Under the pieces are notes generated by a model, which was not told the DNA's origin, did no database searches, and saw only the letters and a list, made by a program, of their open reading frames with translations. A program made the position numbers and the translations under genes. This document shows, piece by piece, positions 25,552-34,563 of a DNA stretch of 64,000 nucleotides (the first letter of the stretch is position 1; every line of letters begins with the position of its first letter). Origin of the DNA: Mesorhizobium sp. ES1-1 (lineage in GTDB: Bacteria; Pseudomonadota; Alphaproteobacteria; Rhizobiales; Rhizobiaceae); assembly GCF_020164785.1 (NCBI RefSeq), contig NZ_JAIUGX010000015.1, forward strand, positions 1 to 64,000. The letters run 5' to 3'.

Positions 25552-27441
25552 TCACTCCGGGATCGTCGGCCGATCCGTCGTCTGGCTCATGGAGTTGCCT
25601 TTCTCGACAGCCTCGAGGAAGGCGGCCAGCCTGGCATTGAATGCGGCCGGCATCGTCAGGAACGGGGCGTGGCCGGCTCCGACCACATCGGCCGGCTCGC
25701 CCGTCCACTGGGTCAGCTTCAGTTCGCGGAAATACTGATGATTGAGGAAGGGGTCCTTCGAGCCGTTCAAGATCGCGAAGGGCACGGCGGCCGCCCGCAG
25801 GAAGCGCATCTGCCGCGGCCAGTCGACGATCTGCAGCTTGCCAAGCGTATAGGCGCGGGCGCGGCCGTCGGTGCGCATGACGGCGCGATGCAGATGCTTT
25901 GTCGCGCGGTCCCTGGGGCCAGTCGTCGAGGTCGCGAAGTCGCGCACCTCGCTCGGCGACAGGAAGCGCCGGCTGGCCAAGGCAAAATGGCTTGTCGCAT
26001 CGTAGGCTTTGCCGACATCCTCGGGCACGACACGCAAAGGCGGCGTCCCCGAAACCGAGAGCGCCCGGATCGGATAGCCGCGCGCGGCGAGCTCGATTGC
26101 GATGTAGCCGCCGAGAGACCAGCCGAACACGAGCGGGTTGGTGACGCCCAGGGCCTGCAGCACGTCTTCCGCCACATCGGCGAAGGCCTCCACCGAATAG
26201 TCCTGCTCCGGATCGGCATTGTCGGACACACCGTGGCCGGGCAAATCGAATGAAATGACGCGGTATCGGTCTCGAAAGGCCTTGAACTGTTCGGCAAATG
26301 CCTCCTTGGCGGACGAATTGCCGTGGATGAAGAGGAGCGCCGGTCCGTTGCCGCCGCCGTCGGCGACCGCGACCCTGCCGTGGCGCGTGGAAATGATGCG
26401 TTCCTGACCGCCGGTCAGCGCCTCCCGCGCCGCCTTGCCCGAGCGGCGGCGCAGTGTTGCGATCGCCTGCGTGCGGACGACGTCGAATGCTTCGCGCGCC
26501 GTCTGCAGCAAGGCCCACAGACCGCCCGGATAGAAGATCAGGATGACGATCAGCAGAAGCGACATGATGATGTTGCGCCAGGCACCGTATTCGGCCAACG
26601 CCTCCGAGACGATCGTCACGAAGAAGGCGGCCAGAATTGGCCCCCAGATCGTCCCGGCGCCGCCGAGCAGCAGCATGCTGAGCAGCAAGCCGAGCAGGCC
26701 TAGCCCGAAATTGTCGGGCGAGGCGACGCGCATGTAGGAACCGTAAAGGCCGCCGGCGACACCGCTGATCGCCGCGCTGACGGTAAGGGTGAACAGCCGC
26801 GTGCGCGTCTCCGACATGCCGCGCGAGATCGCGTAGTATTTGTGGTCGCGCATCGCCACGATCGCGCGACCCCAGCGCGAGCGCGTGATCCTGTAGAGCA
26901 GGATCGTCGACGCGACGAGCATGGCCAGCGCGAGATAGTAGTAGCCGATCTTGCCGTCGCGGCTCATGCGATAGCCGAACAGTTCCAGCCCCGGCAGGCT
27001 TACCATGCCGGACGTGCCGCCGGTGATCTGCGACTGGCTGATGACGATCTGATAGAGCACCTGCGAGGCCGCGATCGTCACAAGGATGATATAGATGCCC
27101 GACAATCGCATGATGGGGAGCGTGATCAAAGCTGCCACAAGCCCGGCCGCGCCGCCCGCGACGACCAGGCCGAGCCACGGCGAGAGCCCGAGCGTCTTGG
27201 CCACGAGACCATAGGCGTAGATGCCGACGGCAAAGAGCGCGACATGGGAGAAATTGAACAGGCCGCCATAACCGAGGCTGAGGTCCCAGCTCGAAGCAAC
27301 GATCGCGAAGATGAAGGCCAGGACCAGGAGATGGCGCAGATAGTTTCCGTCGAAAACCAGCGGCAGCAGCGCGAGCGCTGCCAGCGCGACCAGCGTCGGG
27401 ATGAGGCCCGAGGAGCGGGCGAAGGACGGGCTGTAGCGCAT
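25552..27441 (-). CDS. LivM-type ABC permease fused to an alpha/beta hydrolase
   Basis: This single 629-residue open frame joins two proteins normally separate. Residues 1-315 form a LivM-type permease with about ten membrane segments; the cytoplasmic EAA-like loop is SRWGRAIVAMRDHKYYAISRG (188-208). After a basic linker (315-347), residues 348-612 form an alpha/beta hydrolase: oxyanion loop HGNSS (373), nucleophile elbow GWSLGG with Ser442, acid Asp563 in NGSKDPF and His591 in GAGHAPF. The triad appears intact, so it is likely a working esterase or amidase tethered at the transporter's cytoplasmic face. The start overlaps the LivH stop by one base. No frameshift or internal stop was found at the junction. 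Confidence 0.9.
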   Translation of the reverse strand: MRYSPSFARSSGLIPTLVALAALALLPLVFDGNYLRHLLVLAFIFAIVASSWDLSLGYGGLFNFSHVALFAVGIYAYGLVAKTLGLSPWLGLVVAGGAAGLVAALITLPIMRLSGIYIILVTIAASQVLYQIVISQSQITGGTSGMVSLPGLELFGYRMSRDGKIGYYYLALAMLVASTILLYRITRSRWGRAIVAMRDHKYYAISRGMSETRTRLFTLTVSAAISGVAGGLYGSYMRVASPDNFGLGLLGLLLSMLLLGGAGTIWGPILAAFFVTIVSEALAEYGAWRNIIMSLLLIVILIFYPGGLWALLQTAREAFDVVRTQAIATLRRRSGKAAREALTGGQERIISTRHGRVAVADGGGNGPALLFIHGNSSAKEAFAEQFKAFRDRYRVISFDLPGHGVSDNADPEQDYSVEAFADVAEDVLQALGVTNPLVFGWSLGGYIAIELAARGYPIRALSVSGTPPLRVVPEDVGKAYDATSHFALASRRFLSPSEVRDFATSTTGPRDRATKHLHRAVMRTDGRARAYTLGKLQIVDWPRQMRFLRAAAVPFAILNGSKDPFLNHQYFRELKLTQWTGEPADVVGAGHAPFLTMPAAFNARLAAFLEAVEKGNSMSQTTDRPTIPE

Positions 27442-28328
27442 CAGACCGATTTCCTGTGCTTGCCGAACAGCCCTTCCGGCTTGACCACCAGAACGACGAT
27501 CATGATGGCGAAGAGCACGGTTGGGCTCCAGTAGAGGCCAACCGCATAGGTCATGAAGGCCTCCAGCAGGCCGACGATGAAGGCGGCGTAGATCGGCCCG
27601 GTGAACCGCGCAATGCCGCCGAAGATCACGACGATCAGCGCCTTCATCAAGGGGTCGGAACCCATCAGCGGATTCATGAAACGGATGGAGCCGATCAGCA
27701 CGCCTGCGATCGCCGCGAGCGCGGCAGACAGGCCGAAGGCCACCGCATAGAGCCGCACGACGTCGATGCCCATCAGCTGGGCCGCCTCGCGGTTCTGTGC
27801 CACGGCGCGCATGGCCCGGCCAAGCGGCGCGCGCTGCAGGAAGATGCCGAGCGCGGCAAGGATAACCAGGGAAACGATAACCGCCGCAGCCTCGTTGCGC
27901 GACATGACGAGGCCGAAAAACTGCAGGTCGCCGGTCAGCACTGCCGAGAGCTGCTTGTTGCGTGGCCCCCAGGCAATCGAGATCAGGTTCTCCAGGATCG
28001 TTGCACCGGCCAGCGTCGTGATGACGGATTTCACCACGATGTCGGCACTGCGTTCGAACGGCTTTATCAGCAGGTAGTAGACCGCCATGCCGATAAAGAA
28101 CATGCCGACCACCGAGACCAGTGCGCCGACCAGCAGGCCACCGCCCAGCGCCTCGGGGCTGGCAACCTGCCAGGCGATGTAGGCACCGAGCGCGATGAAG
28201 GTGCCGTGCGCGAAGTTGAAGATGCCGAGCGTGGTCCAGACCAGCGCGAGGCCGGTCGCCATCAGCGCGTAGAGCGCGCCGAGTACGACGCCGCCGAGCA
28301 GGATCAGCGTTAGCGTGTCGAAGGTCAC
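27441..28328 (-). CDS. Branched-chain amino-acid-type ABC permease (LivH)
   Basis: This 295-residue inner-membrane permease of the LivH family has about eight hydrophobic segments. Landmarks are LGALYALMATGLALVWTTLG near the start, IFNFAHGTFIALGAYIAW, and the EAA loop RAVAQNREAAQLMGIDV. The GTG start at 28328 overlaps the LivF stop (GTGA), which fixes it; the long upstream extension of the frame is shadow of the ATPase gene. It pairs with the LivM half of the fused protein to form the channel. Confidence 0.9.
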   Translation of the reverse strand: MTFDTLTLILLGGVVLGALYALMATGLALVWTTLGIFNFAHGTFIALGAYIAWQVASPEALGGGLLVGALVSVVGMFFIGMAVYYLLIKPFERSADIVVKSVITTLAGATILENLISIAWGPRNKQLSAVLTGDLQFFGLVMSRNEAAAVIVSLVILAALGIFLQRAPLGRAMRAVAQNREAAQLMGIDVVRLYAVAFGLSAALAAIAGVLIGSIRFMNPLMGSDPLMKALIVVIFGGIARFTGPIYAAFIVGLLEAFMTYAVGLYWSPTVLFAIMIVVLVVKPEGLFGKHRKSV

Positions 28329-29116
28329 CGGTGCTCCTCGCCGAACATGAGTTTCATGATTTCCTCGTGGGTCGGCATGTCGGCCTTTTCGATGCGCCGC
28401 GAGATGCGTCCGTGGTCGAACAGATAAAGCGTGTCGATCAGCGACTCGAGGAAGGCGATGTCCTGGTCGACGACGATCAGCGGCACGCCGGACTGGCGGA
28501 TCGTCAGGATCGCAGCCGCGAGTTCGCCGCGCAGTTTTGGCGATAGGCCAAGCGTCGGCTCGTCGAGGATGAGCAGCTTGGGTGCCGCCATCAAGCCGAC
28601 ACTGATCGCTACCATCTGGCGCTCGCCGCCCGACAGGAAGCGGATCTTGGAACCCAGCCGCTCCTGCACGCGCGGAAACAGCTTGAAGACGTAATCGAGC
28701 GTCTCGGAAGCGGAGGCGCGTCCGGAGGACGCATAAGGCGCGATCGACAGCGTTTCCGCCACTGTCATGTCGGGGAACAGGAGATTGCCCTGGGGCACGT
28801 GGATCAACCCTGCGCGGGCAACGGACTTGGGGTCCATGCGGCGTCGCGTCACCGCATCGTAATTGAAGTTGCGCCAGCGGCGGCTGCCGCGCGGCCCGGG
28901 CCGGTTGAGCTGGACACCCTCGAAGAAGATGTCTCCGTCCCACGGGTCGATGATGCCGCTCAGGGTGCGCAGGAAGGTCGTTTTGCCATGGCCGTTCGGT
29001 CCGAACAGGCCAACGCTGCCGCCATGCGCGAGCTGAAGGTCGATCTTGCGGAAAATCTGCAGTGGCTCGTAGCCACCGTCGAGGCCGCGTACGTCGAGAA
29101 GAAGCGGTTGCGTCAT
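28325..29116 (-). CDS. Branched-chain amino-acid-type ABC ATPase (LivF)
   Basis: This 263-residue ATPase has Walker A GPNGHGKTTF, signature FLSGGERQMVAIS, Walker B LLILDEPTLGLSP and DQDIAFLESL in the switch region (Asp/Gln instead of the usual His). It contains a short extra segment (GPRGSRRWRNFNYDAVTRRR) between Walker A and the Q-loop that I do not see in typical LivF. Its stop overlaps the LivH start and its start overlaps the LivG stop. It should form the ATPase pair with the LivG-like protein. Confidence 0.9.
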   Translation of the reverse strand: MTQPLLLDVRGLDGGYEPLQIFRKIDLQLAHGGSVGLFGPNGHGKTTFLRTLSGIIDPWDGDIFFEGVQLNRPGPRGSRRWRNFNYDAVTRRRMDPKSVARAGLIHVPQGNLLFPDMTVAETLSIAPYASSGRASASETLDYVFKLFPRVQERLGSKIRFLSGGERQMVAISVGLMAAPKLLILDEPTLGLSPKLRGELAAAILTIRQSGVPLIVVDQDIAFLESLIDTLYLFDHGRISRRIEKADMPTHEEIMKLMFGEEHR

Positions 29117-29847
29117 TTCGACTGTCCCAGATAGGCCTCGATCACCTTAGGATCGGCCACCACGTCATTGGGCAAGCCCTGGGCAATGACCTTGCCCTGG
29201 TCCAGCACCACCAGGCGATCGCACACCGTCATGAGCAGCGGCAGCACATGTTCGATGAGCAGGATCGCGATGCCGGCGCCACGCAGCTTCAGGATCAGCG
29301 CCTTCATGTGCTCGATTTCGGCAGGCGTCAGGCTGGAGGCCGGCTCGTCGAGAAGCAGCACGCGTGGCGACATGGCCAGCGCGCTGGCCATCATCAGCGT
29401 CTTGCGAAAGAAGATCGGCAGCGTCGCCGTCGGCGCGTTGTGCAGCGTCTGGGGGAAGCCGACGGTGTCGAGCGCAAGGACCGCGGCGGCTTCATTGTCC
29501 TTGGGTCGCCCACGGCGGCCATTGTGCTCGACCGAGACAAGCACGTTGTCGATGGCGCTCAGCGAGGGAAAGATGCTCTCACGCTGGAAGGTGCGCGCGA
29601 GGCCCGAGCGGGAGAGTTCCTCCGGCGCGACATCCTGGATCTCCTTGCCTTCGAAAATAACGCGGCCGCTGTCCGGCCCGAACGGGATGCCGGTCACGAT
29701 GTTGAAGAGCGTGCTCTTGCCGCTGCCATTGGGGCCGGCGATGCCGAGGATCTCGTCGGCGTCAAGCGTGAAGCTGACGCCGCCGACCGCGCGCAGGCCG
29801 CCGAAGGACTTGGTGAGATTGTCTGCCTGGAGGATCATATCTGCCAT
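29113..29847 (-). CDS. Branched-chain amino-acid-type ABC ATPase (LivG) with degenerate signature motif
   Basis: This 244-residue ATPase has intact Walker A GPNGSGKST (38-46), the LivG-type Q-loop LARTFQRESIFPSLSAIDNV, Walker B VLLLDEPA (163-170) and switch LLIEH (His200). The ABC signature, normally LSYGQQR-like, reads TLPIFFRKTLMMASA at 142-156, with none of the Ser-Gly-Gly core left. The dimer with LivF would thus have one composite site lacking the signature. The start at 29847 (MADMILQ) was chosen near the domain start; ATG at 29838 and GTG at 29943 are alternatives and none has a clear ribosome site. Confidence 0.85.
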   Translation of the reverse strand: MADMILQADNLTKSFGGLRAVGGVSFTLDADEILGIAGPNGSGKSTLFNIVTGIPFGPDSGRVIFEGKEIQDVAPEELSRSGLARTFQRESIFPSLSAIDNVLVSVEHNGRRGRPKDNEAAAVLALDTVGFPQTLHNAPTATLPIFFRKTLMMASALAMSPRVLLLDEPASSLTPAEIEHMKALILKLRGAGIAILLIEHVLPLLMTVCDRLVVLDQGKVIAQGLPNDVVADPKVIEAYLGQSK

Positions 29848-29953
29848 AGGAGAAGGACACTCAATCCGGAGAACGCGCGACCGCTCAAGGGTGACGCCGC
29901 GGCCCGTCTCCGGGCCGCGGCCAATAGCGGTCGCCTCGCTCACCGCTGTTCGA

Positions 29954-31201
29954 TTACTGCTTGATCCAAGGCGGCAGCTTGATTTCGCCGGTGGAATATT
30001 TCGTCGGCGAGATCAGCGTGCGTTTGCCATCCCATATCTGCCAGAACGTCACCGGGATGTGGTTGTCGTCCTGCAAGGCGAGGTGGGTCGCGGGGTCGAA
30101 CGCGACCGGGCCCGGGGCGGCGTCATACGTTACCTCGCCGATCGCCTTGCCAATCGCGTCGTGATCGGTCGGGTCGCCCACCTTCTCGAGGGCCTTGAAG
30201 TAGATAGTGGCTTCCTCGTAGAGCGCCGAACCATAGACGCCGGGCTTCACACCGTATTTGTCGCTGAGCTTCTTGTTCACTTCCTGGCCGCGCGGCCAAT
30301 TGGGCGAGTCGATCGCGCCGCCGATCAGGTTGTAGAGAACGCCGTTCGACTTCTCCTTTGTCAGCTCGACGAATTCCGGAACGGATGGCGCATATTGCAG
30401 GAAGACCAGGCTTTGCGTCGGCTGGTCGAGGAACTGTTGCAGGAACAGCGCGGAGTTGGCCGGCTGATAGTCGGTGTTGACGATGAGCGCGGGCGGATCC
30501 TGGCGCACCTTGGCGAGGCTGGCGCGCCAATCATTGACAGGCCCGAACGGCACCATCTCGTCGACAGTCAAGGTCCAGCCAGCGGCCGCGAACGAGCTCT
30601 TCATGCCCTCGGAGATCGCCTTGGAGTAGGGATTGTCCGAAGAGATCATCGCGATCTTCTTGTTGGAAGCCTTGAACGTGCCCTTCGATATCAGGCCTTC
30701 GACCAGCGGCAATACGTCGGTCTCGTAGCCCTTGTAGGAGGGCGATAGCGACCAGCAGCAATTATAGTTGCCGGGGTCCTTCGAGACGATCTCGGCGAAT
30801 GGACCTGACGGGCCCGACGAAAGGTAGGGCAGGTTTGCGTCGGCGAAGAGATCGACTTCGAACAGCGAGAGGCTGGCGTAACCGGTCAGCACGACCTCGA
30901 TGCCGTCCGTATTGATCAGGCGCTGGGCAGCGCTGCTGACATTGTCGGGCGAGCCGTCCTTGACGTCGGCGGAGACGATCTCGAATGTGTGGCCGGCCAC
31001 GCCGCCCTTGGCATTCTGCTCCTCGACCGCCAGTTCCACGCCGCGCACGAAGTCGGCGCCATCGGCCGCCGACGGGCCGGTCAGCGGCGCGAGCACGCCG
31101 ATCTTGACGACGTCGGCCGCGGCCGCGTTAAAGCCTGCGAACAAGGCAGTAAGGCTGACGGCACCCGCCGCCAGGTAGTGTTTCAATGCATGCGACTGCA
31201 T
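29954..31201 (-). CDS. Liv-type ABC transporter substrate-binding protein
   Basis: This 415-residue periplasmic binding protein belongs to the LivJ/LivK-like Peripla_BP_6 group. A signal peptide ends near FNAAAADV. The mature part starts VKIGVLAPLTGPSAADG, the family hallmark. GGGGAA precedes the ATG at 31201. It is the promoter-proximal gene of the Liv operon and divergent from the argE-like gene with 120 bases between. The ligand is unknown; its neighbours suggest an N-acylated or amide-type compound rather than a free branched-chain amino acid. Confidence 0.9.
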   Translation of the reverse strand: MQSHALKHYLAAGAVSLTALFAGFNAAAADVVKIGVLAPLTGPSAADGADFVRGVELAVEEQNAKGGVAGHTFEIVSADVKDGSPDNVSSAAQRLINTDGIEVVLTGYASLSLFEVDLFADANLPYLSSGPSGPFAEIVSKDPGNYNCCWSLSPSYKGYETDVLPLVEGLISKGTFKASNKKIAMISSDNPYSKAISEGMKSSFAAAGWTLTVDEMVPFGPVNDWRASLAKVRQDPPALIVNTDYQPANSALFLQQFLDQPTQSLVFLQYAPSVPEFVELTKEKSNGVLYNLIGGAIDSPNWPRGQEVNKKLSDKYGVKPGVYGSALYEEATIYFKALEKVGDPTDHDAIGKAIGEVTYDAAPGPVAFDPATHLALQDDNHIPVTFWQIWDGKRTLISPTKYSTGEIKLPPWIKQ

Positions 31202-31321
31202 GTGTCAGTTCCCCTCTATGGTTCTAGGTTGAACGCGTTTCTCCGGCCGGTTTGGCCGGATTGCAAAAGATCGCCGAACGGTCTCGGCTAAACTGGTCGT
31301 TCGCCAAGACGAGGATTTGCC

Positions 31322-32485
31322 ATGACGACGCCCCTTTCCGAGATCGAGCTTCTGGACCGCCTGGTCGGCTTCGACACAGTGAGCAGCCGCTCCAATCTCG
31401 AACTGATCGACTTCGTGCGATCGTATCTCGACGGGCTGGGCGTTGCGAGCACATTGCTGCCGGATGCGACCGGCCAGAAGGCAAATCTTCTCGCCACGAT
31501 CGGCCCAGCCGACGTGCCTGGCTATGTGTTGAGCGGCCATACCGACGTCGTGCCGGTCGAGGGTCAGCAATGGTCGCGCGATCCCTTCCGCATGTGGGAG
31601 AATGACGGCAGGCTCTACGGACGCGGCACGACCGACATGAAGGGATTCGTTGCCTGCATGCTGGCGCGCGTGCCGGCCATGCTCGCGGCGCCGCTTGCGA
31701 CGCCCATCCACCTGGCGCTGTCCTATGACGAGGAGGTTGGCTGCCTCGGGGCTTACGGCCTTGTCGACCACATGACCAAGTCCTTGCCGGAACAACTCGC
31801 GGTCTTTGTGGGCGAGCCCACAGACATGGGGGTGATCGGCAGCCACAAGGGCAGCACCGGCCTGCTGACGACGATCGCCGGCAAGGCCTGCCATTCCTCG
31901 CGACCGGATCTCGGCGTCAATGCCATCTTCCACGCCGTCGACCTGATCGGCGCGTTGCGCGGCTATGCCGAGGAACTGGCTGCCGCCCCGGAGGCCCAAT
32001 CGCCGTTCGAACTGCCCTATACAAGCGTCAGCGTCGGCGTGATCCAGGGCGGCACGGCCCGCAACGCCATCCCGGGCGACGTGCGCTTCCAATGGGACAT
32101 CCGCGCAACGAAGGCCGGTATGGTCGAAAAGCTCGTTGAGCGCTTCCGCGCCTTTTGTGACGATACGGTCCTGCCGGTCATGAAGGCTGGATTTCCCGAC
32201 TCCACGATCACGACCGAATACGCCTATGACGTGCCGCCGCTGGTGCCGAGCGAGGGTTCGCTCGCCGAAACCCTGGCCAAGCGCTTCGCGAAAACCAACC
32301 AGGTTGGCGCGGTCAACTATGGCTCGGAGGCGGGGATCTTCCAGCGCGCCGGAATGCCGACAATCATCTGCGGCCCTGGGCGCGACAGCGAGGCTCACAT
32401 CACCGATGAGTGGATCGCCGTGGAGCAACTGCATCGCTGCACAGCCTTCATCGATGACCTGATCGGACATGCGAGAAAGACGTGA
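31322..32485 (+). CDS. argE: M20-family deacetylase, acetylornithine deacetylase type
   Basis: This 387-residue zinc enzyme resembles ArgE, which removes acetyl from N-acetylornithine. VLSGHTDVVPVEGQQWSRDP holds the first metal ligands, LYGRGTTDMKGF the bridging Asp region, and SYDEEVGCLGAYG the catalytic glutamates. GAGGA precedes the ATG. It is divergent from the Liv operon rather than with arginine genes, so it may serve deacylation of the imported compound; the ArgE name describes the family only. Confidence 0.85.
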   Translation: MTTPLSEIELLDRLVGFDTVSSRSNLELIDFVRSYLDGLGVASTLLPDATGQKANLLATIGPADVPGYVLSGHTDVVPVEGQQWSRDPFRMWENDGRLYGRGTTDMKGFVACMLARVPAMLAAPLATPIHLALSYDEEVGCLGAYGLVDHMTKSLPEQLAVFVGEPTDMGVIGSHKGSTGLLTTIAGKACHSSRPDLGVNAIFHAVDLIGALRGYAEELAAAPEAQSPFELPYTSVSVGVIQGGTARNAIPGDVRFQWDIRATKAGMVEKLVERFRAFCDDTVLPVMKAGFPDSTITTEYAYDVPPLVPSEGSLAETLAKRFAKTNQVGAVNYGSEAGIFQRAGMPTIICGPGRDSEAHITDEWIAVEQLHRCTAFIDDLIGHARKT

Positions 32486-32511
32486 TCGCGGCAGCATCCC
32501 GGCGCGGCCGA

Positions 32512-33408
32512 TCATAGTCGATAGAACCGCTTTGCGTTGTCGTGAAAGAGCTTCGCCTGATCTTCCACCGGCAAGCTCGAGGCAATGGTCTTGAACGTGT
32601 CGTAGATCTGATCGTAACTCATCTGGATCTTGGACACCGGGTAGTCGGTGCCGAACATGCTGCGTTCCGCACCGAAGCAGTCTATGCAGTGCATCGCCAC
32701 ATCACGGATGCTCTCCAGGGTCCAGTCATGGTCATAGGCACCAGGGTTGGAGATCTTGATCGCGATGTTGGGGCAGGCTGCAATCAGCCTCAGCCCGTCG
32801 CGCCAACGCTGCATGCCCTCGGCGTCGCGATCGATCGGGCTGCCGCAGTGGTTGATGATGATCTGGAGATCCGGCAGCGAGTCGGCGATCTCGCGCACGA
32901 TGCCGGCCTGATAGGGATACATCATCAGTTCGAGGTTCAGCCCGTGCGCCTGAACAAGCGCGATGTCGCGCCGCCAATCGGCGTTTCGCCCGAGTTCCGG
33001 ATCGGTGACGAAGCACTTTTTCGGATCGGGATGCCAGCTCAGGATTCCCCGAATGCCGGTCACGCGATCGAAGGCCGCCTGTTCGGCGATCACCCGCCCC
33101 GCACTGCCCGTCCCGAGAGATGCCCCGGCGACATAGCGCAGCGCAACGCCTTTCGACTTGTCGAGCGTCTCCAGCCAGCGCGTCTCCCCGACCGGATCAC
33201 CGGACCAGAGTGCCTCGATATGGACGGTCGCAACGACATTGTGGCCAGCTGCGTCCCTGGCGTAGTCATCCGGCAGATAGTCGTGGGCGATCTTCTCCAG
33301 GCCGGCAATGGCTTGTACCGTCGGATCGGATGGCACCAGCCACGCATGCTTGCCCATGGAAAGATCCCACAGGTGGTGATGCGGATCGATGATCGGTCCC
33401 GAATACAT
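32512..33408 (-). CDS. Amidohydrolase-family TIM-barrel hydrolase
   Basis: This 298-residue metal-dependent hydrolase of the amidohydrolase-2 group starts with IIDPHHHLWD, which carries the HxH metal ligands. Later segments are INHCGSPIDRD and FGTDYPVSK with the conserved Asp. Relatives hydrolyse lactones or decarboxylate aromatic acids. AGGTGA precedes the ATG at 33408. It converges on the argE-like gene with 26 bases between. The substrate is not known. Confidence 0.85.
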   Translation of the reverse strand: MYSGPIIDPHHHLWDLSMGKHAWLVPSDPTVQAIAGLEKIAHDYLPDDYARDAAGHNVVATVHIEALWSGDPVGETRWLETLDKSKGVALRYVAGASLGTGSAGRVIAEQAAFDRVTGIRGILSWHPDPKKCFVTDPELGRNADWRRDIALVQAHGLNLELMMYPYQAGIVREIADSLPDLQIIINHCGSPIDRDAEGMQRWRDGLRLIAACPNIAIKISNPGAYDHDWTLESIRDVAMHCIDCFGAERSMFGTDYPVSKIQMSYDQIYDTFKTIASSLPVEDQAKLFHDNAKRFYRL

Positions 33409-33583
33409 GTCACCTGGCCCCTTGTTCCAGCATAGCGTCGCGGTGCGCCAAATCGACCGCCGTAATCACCCTGTCGGCCGCTCCCGCCTGGCCAGTGTGC
33501 ATGGCCTTCGCACTTGCGGTATTGTGAAATCCGGACATCGCGTCGTGATCGGTTACCGCGCCGGCCTGTTTGATTTGCCCGGC

Positions 33584-34495
33584 TCAGACAAGGCCGCGAC
33601 GCCAGCGAAGCGGAGTCATGCCCGTCACCTTCCGGAAAGAGGTGGTGAAATGACTCTGGTCGGCAAAGCCGCAGGAAAGCGCGATTTCGGCCAGTGAGAG
33701 TTTCTGCTTGCCAAGCAGGTCCTTGGAGCGGCCGACGCGCTTGGCCACGATCCAGTCATGCGGCGTCTTGCCGGTGGCCTGCCGGAACATGCGCGAGAAG
33801 TGCCGCACGCTCCAGCCGGTGATGTCAGCCAGTTCCAGAAGCGGGATGTCGCGATGCAGATGCGCGTCGACATAGTCCTCGAGCTTGCGCCACTCGCGCA
33901 GCGAAAACAGGCCGGGCGGAAGTGTCGGCGCAAGCGTGCCGGCACGCAGCGCCAGGTGACAGACAAGCGCTTCCACCAGCCGGTCCGCAAGCAGGCGGCT
34001 GATCGGCTGCTCCTCGCCGCTGTTTTCCCACAGCCGTCGCAGAACCGCCGCGACGAAGGGATCGTTGCCGGATGAGCCGCCAAGCGGCGCGAAGGTTGTG
34101 GCCAAGTCTGCCGGGCAATCCGGCCCCAACAGCTGACGCACCAGCGCCACGGGTATAGCCAGTATGATCAGCCGGCGATCGCCGCCCGTGCGCCAGCGGC
34201 TGTCGGTCCCCGGCGGGACGATGATCAGATCGCCGGTGCATGACTGCCCGGAGACCCAGCCGGCCCCCATGTTCCAGTCATAGCTGCACGATGCATCGAG
34301 TGGCGTCGAGACGACCAGTTCATCAACGGCCGGATCGGCGAATTCATGCCGGCCCTGGTCGACCAGGATCAGGCTGGAACGCATGCTGCCGTGGACATGC
34401 CTGTGCTGCTGGGGGAAGACACCGTAAGCCGACCGCAAGTAAAAGTCGGCATAGGTCCGGTAAGCGGGATCAACCTGCGCTGTCTGGGGTCTCAA
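33584..34495 (-). CDS. AraC-family transcriptional regulator
   Basis: This 303-residue regulator has an N-terminal cupin-like sensor (FPQQHRHVHGSMRSSLI) and a C-terminal pair of HTH motifs: IPLLELADITGWSVRHFSRMF and LSLAEIALSCGFADQSHFTTSF. The start is a TTG at 34495 preceded by GGAAG at a good distance; the next ATG would cut into the sensor domain. The last bases lie 175 bases from the amidohydrolase start. Likely targets are the flanking amidohydrolase or aminotransferase genes, on position alone. Confidence 0.85.
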   Translation of the reverse strand: MRPQTAQVDPAYRTYADFYLRSAYGVFPQQHRHVHGSMRSSLILVDQGRHEFADPAVDELVVSTPLDASCSYDWNMGAGWVSGQSCTGDLIIVPPGTDSRWRTGGDRRLIILAIPVALVRQLLGPDCPADLATTFAPLGGSSGNDPFVAAVLRRLWENSGEEQPISRLLADRLVEALVCHLALRAGTLAPTLPPGLFSLREWRKLEDYVDAHLHRDIPLLELADITGWSVRHFSRMFRQATGKTPHDWIVAKRVGRSKDLLGKQKLSLAEIALSCGFADQSHFTTSFRKVTGMTPLRWRRGLV

Positions 34496-34563
34496 ATCTG
34501 GCTTCCGTGCAACGCTGCGAGGTTCAACAAGGCATCCATCAAGCTATCAAACCGTCCCGCCGA

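Noticed and set aside
26400..26500. Possible frameshift or artefact explaining the LivM-hydrolase fusion
   Set aside because: The frame is continuous, the linker is plausible and both domains are complete; nothing in the sequence indicates an error, though resequencing would settle it.
25277..27178. 633-codon frame overlapping the fused permease-hydrolase and aminoacylase genes
   Set aside because: Arg/His-rich, no domain pattern, and it lies in another frame of two well-supported genes; a shadow of high GC.
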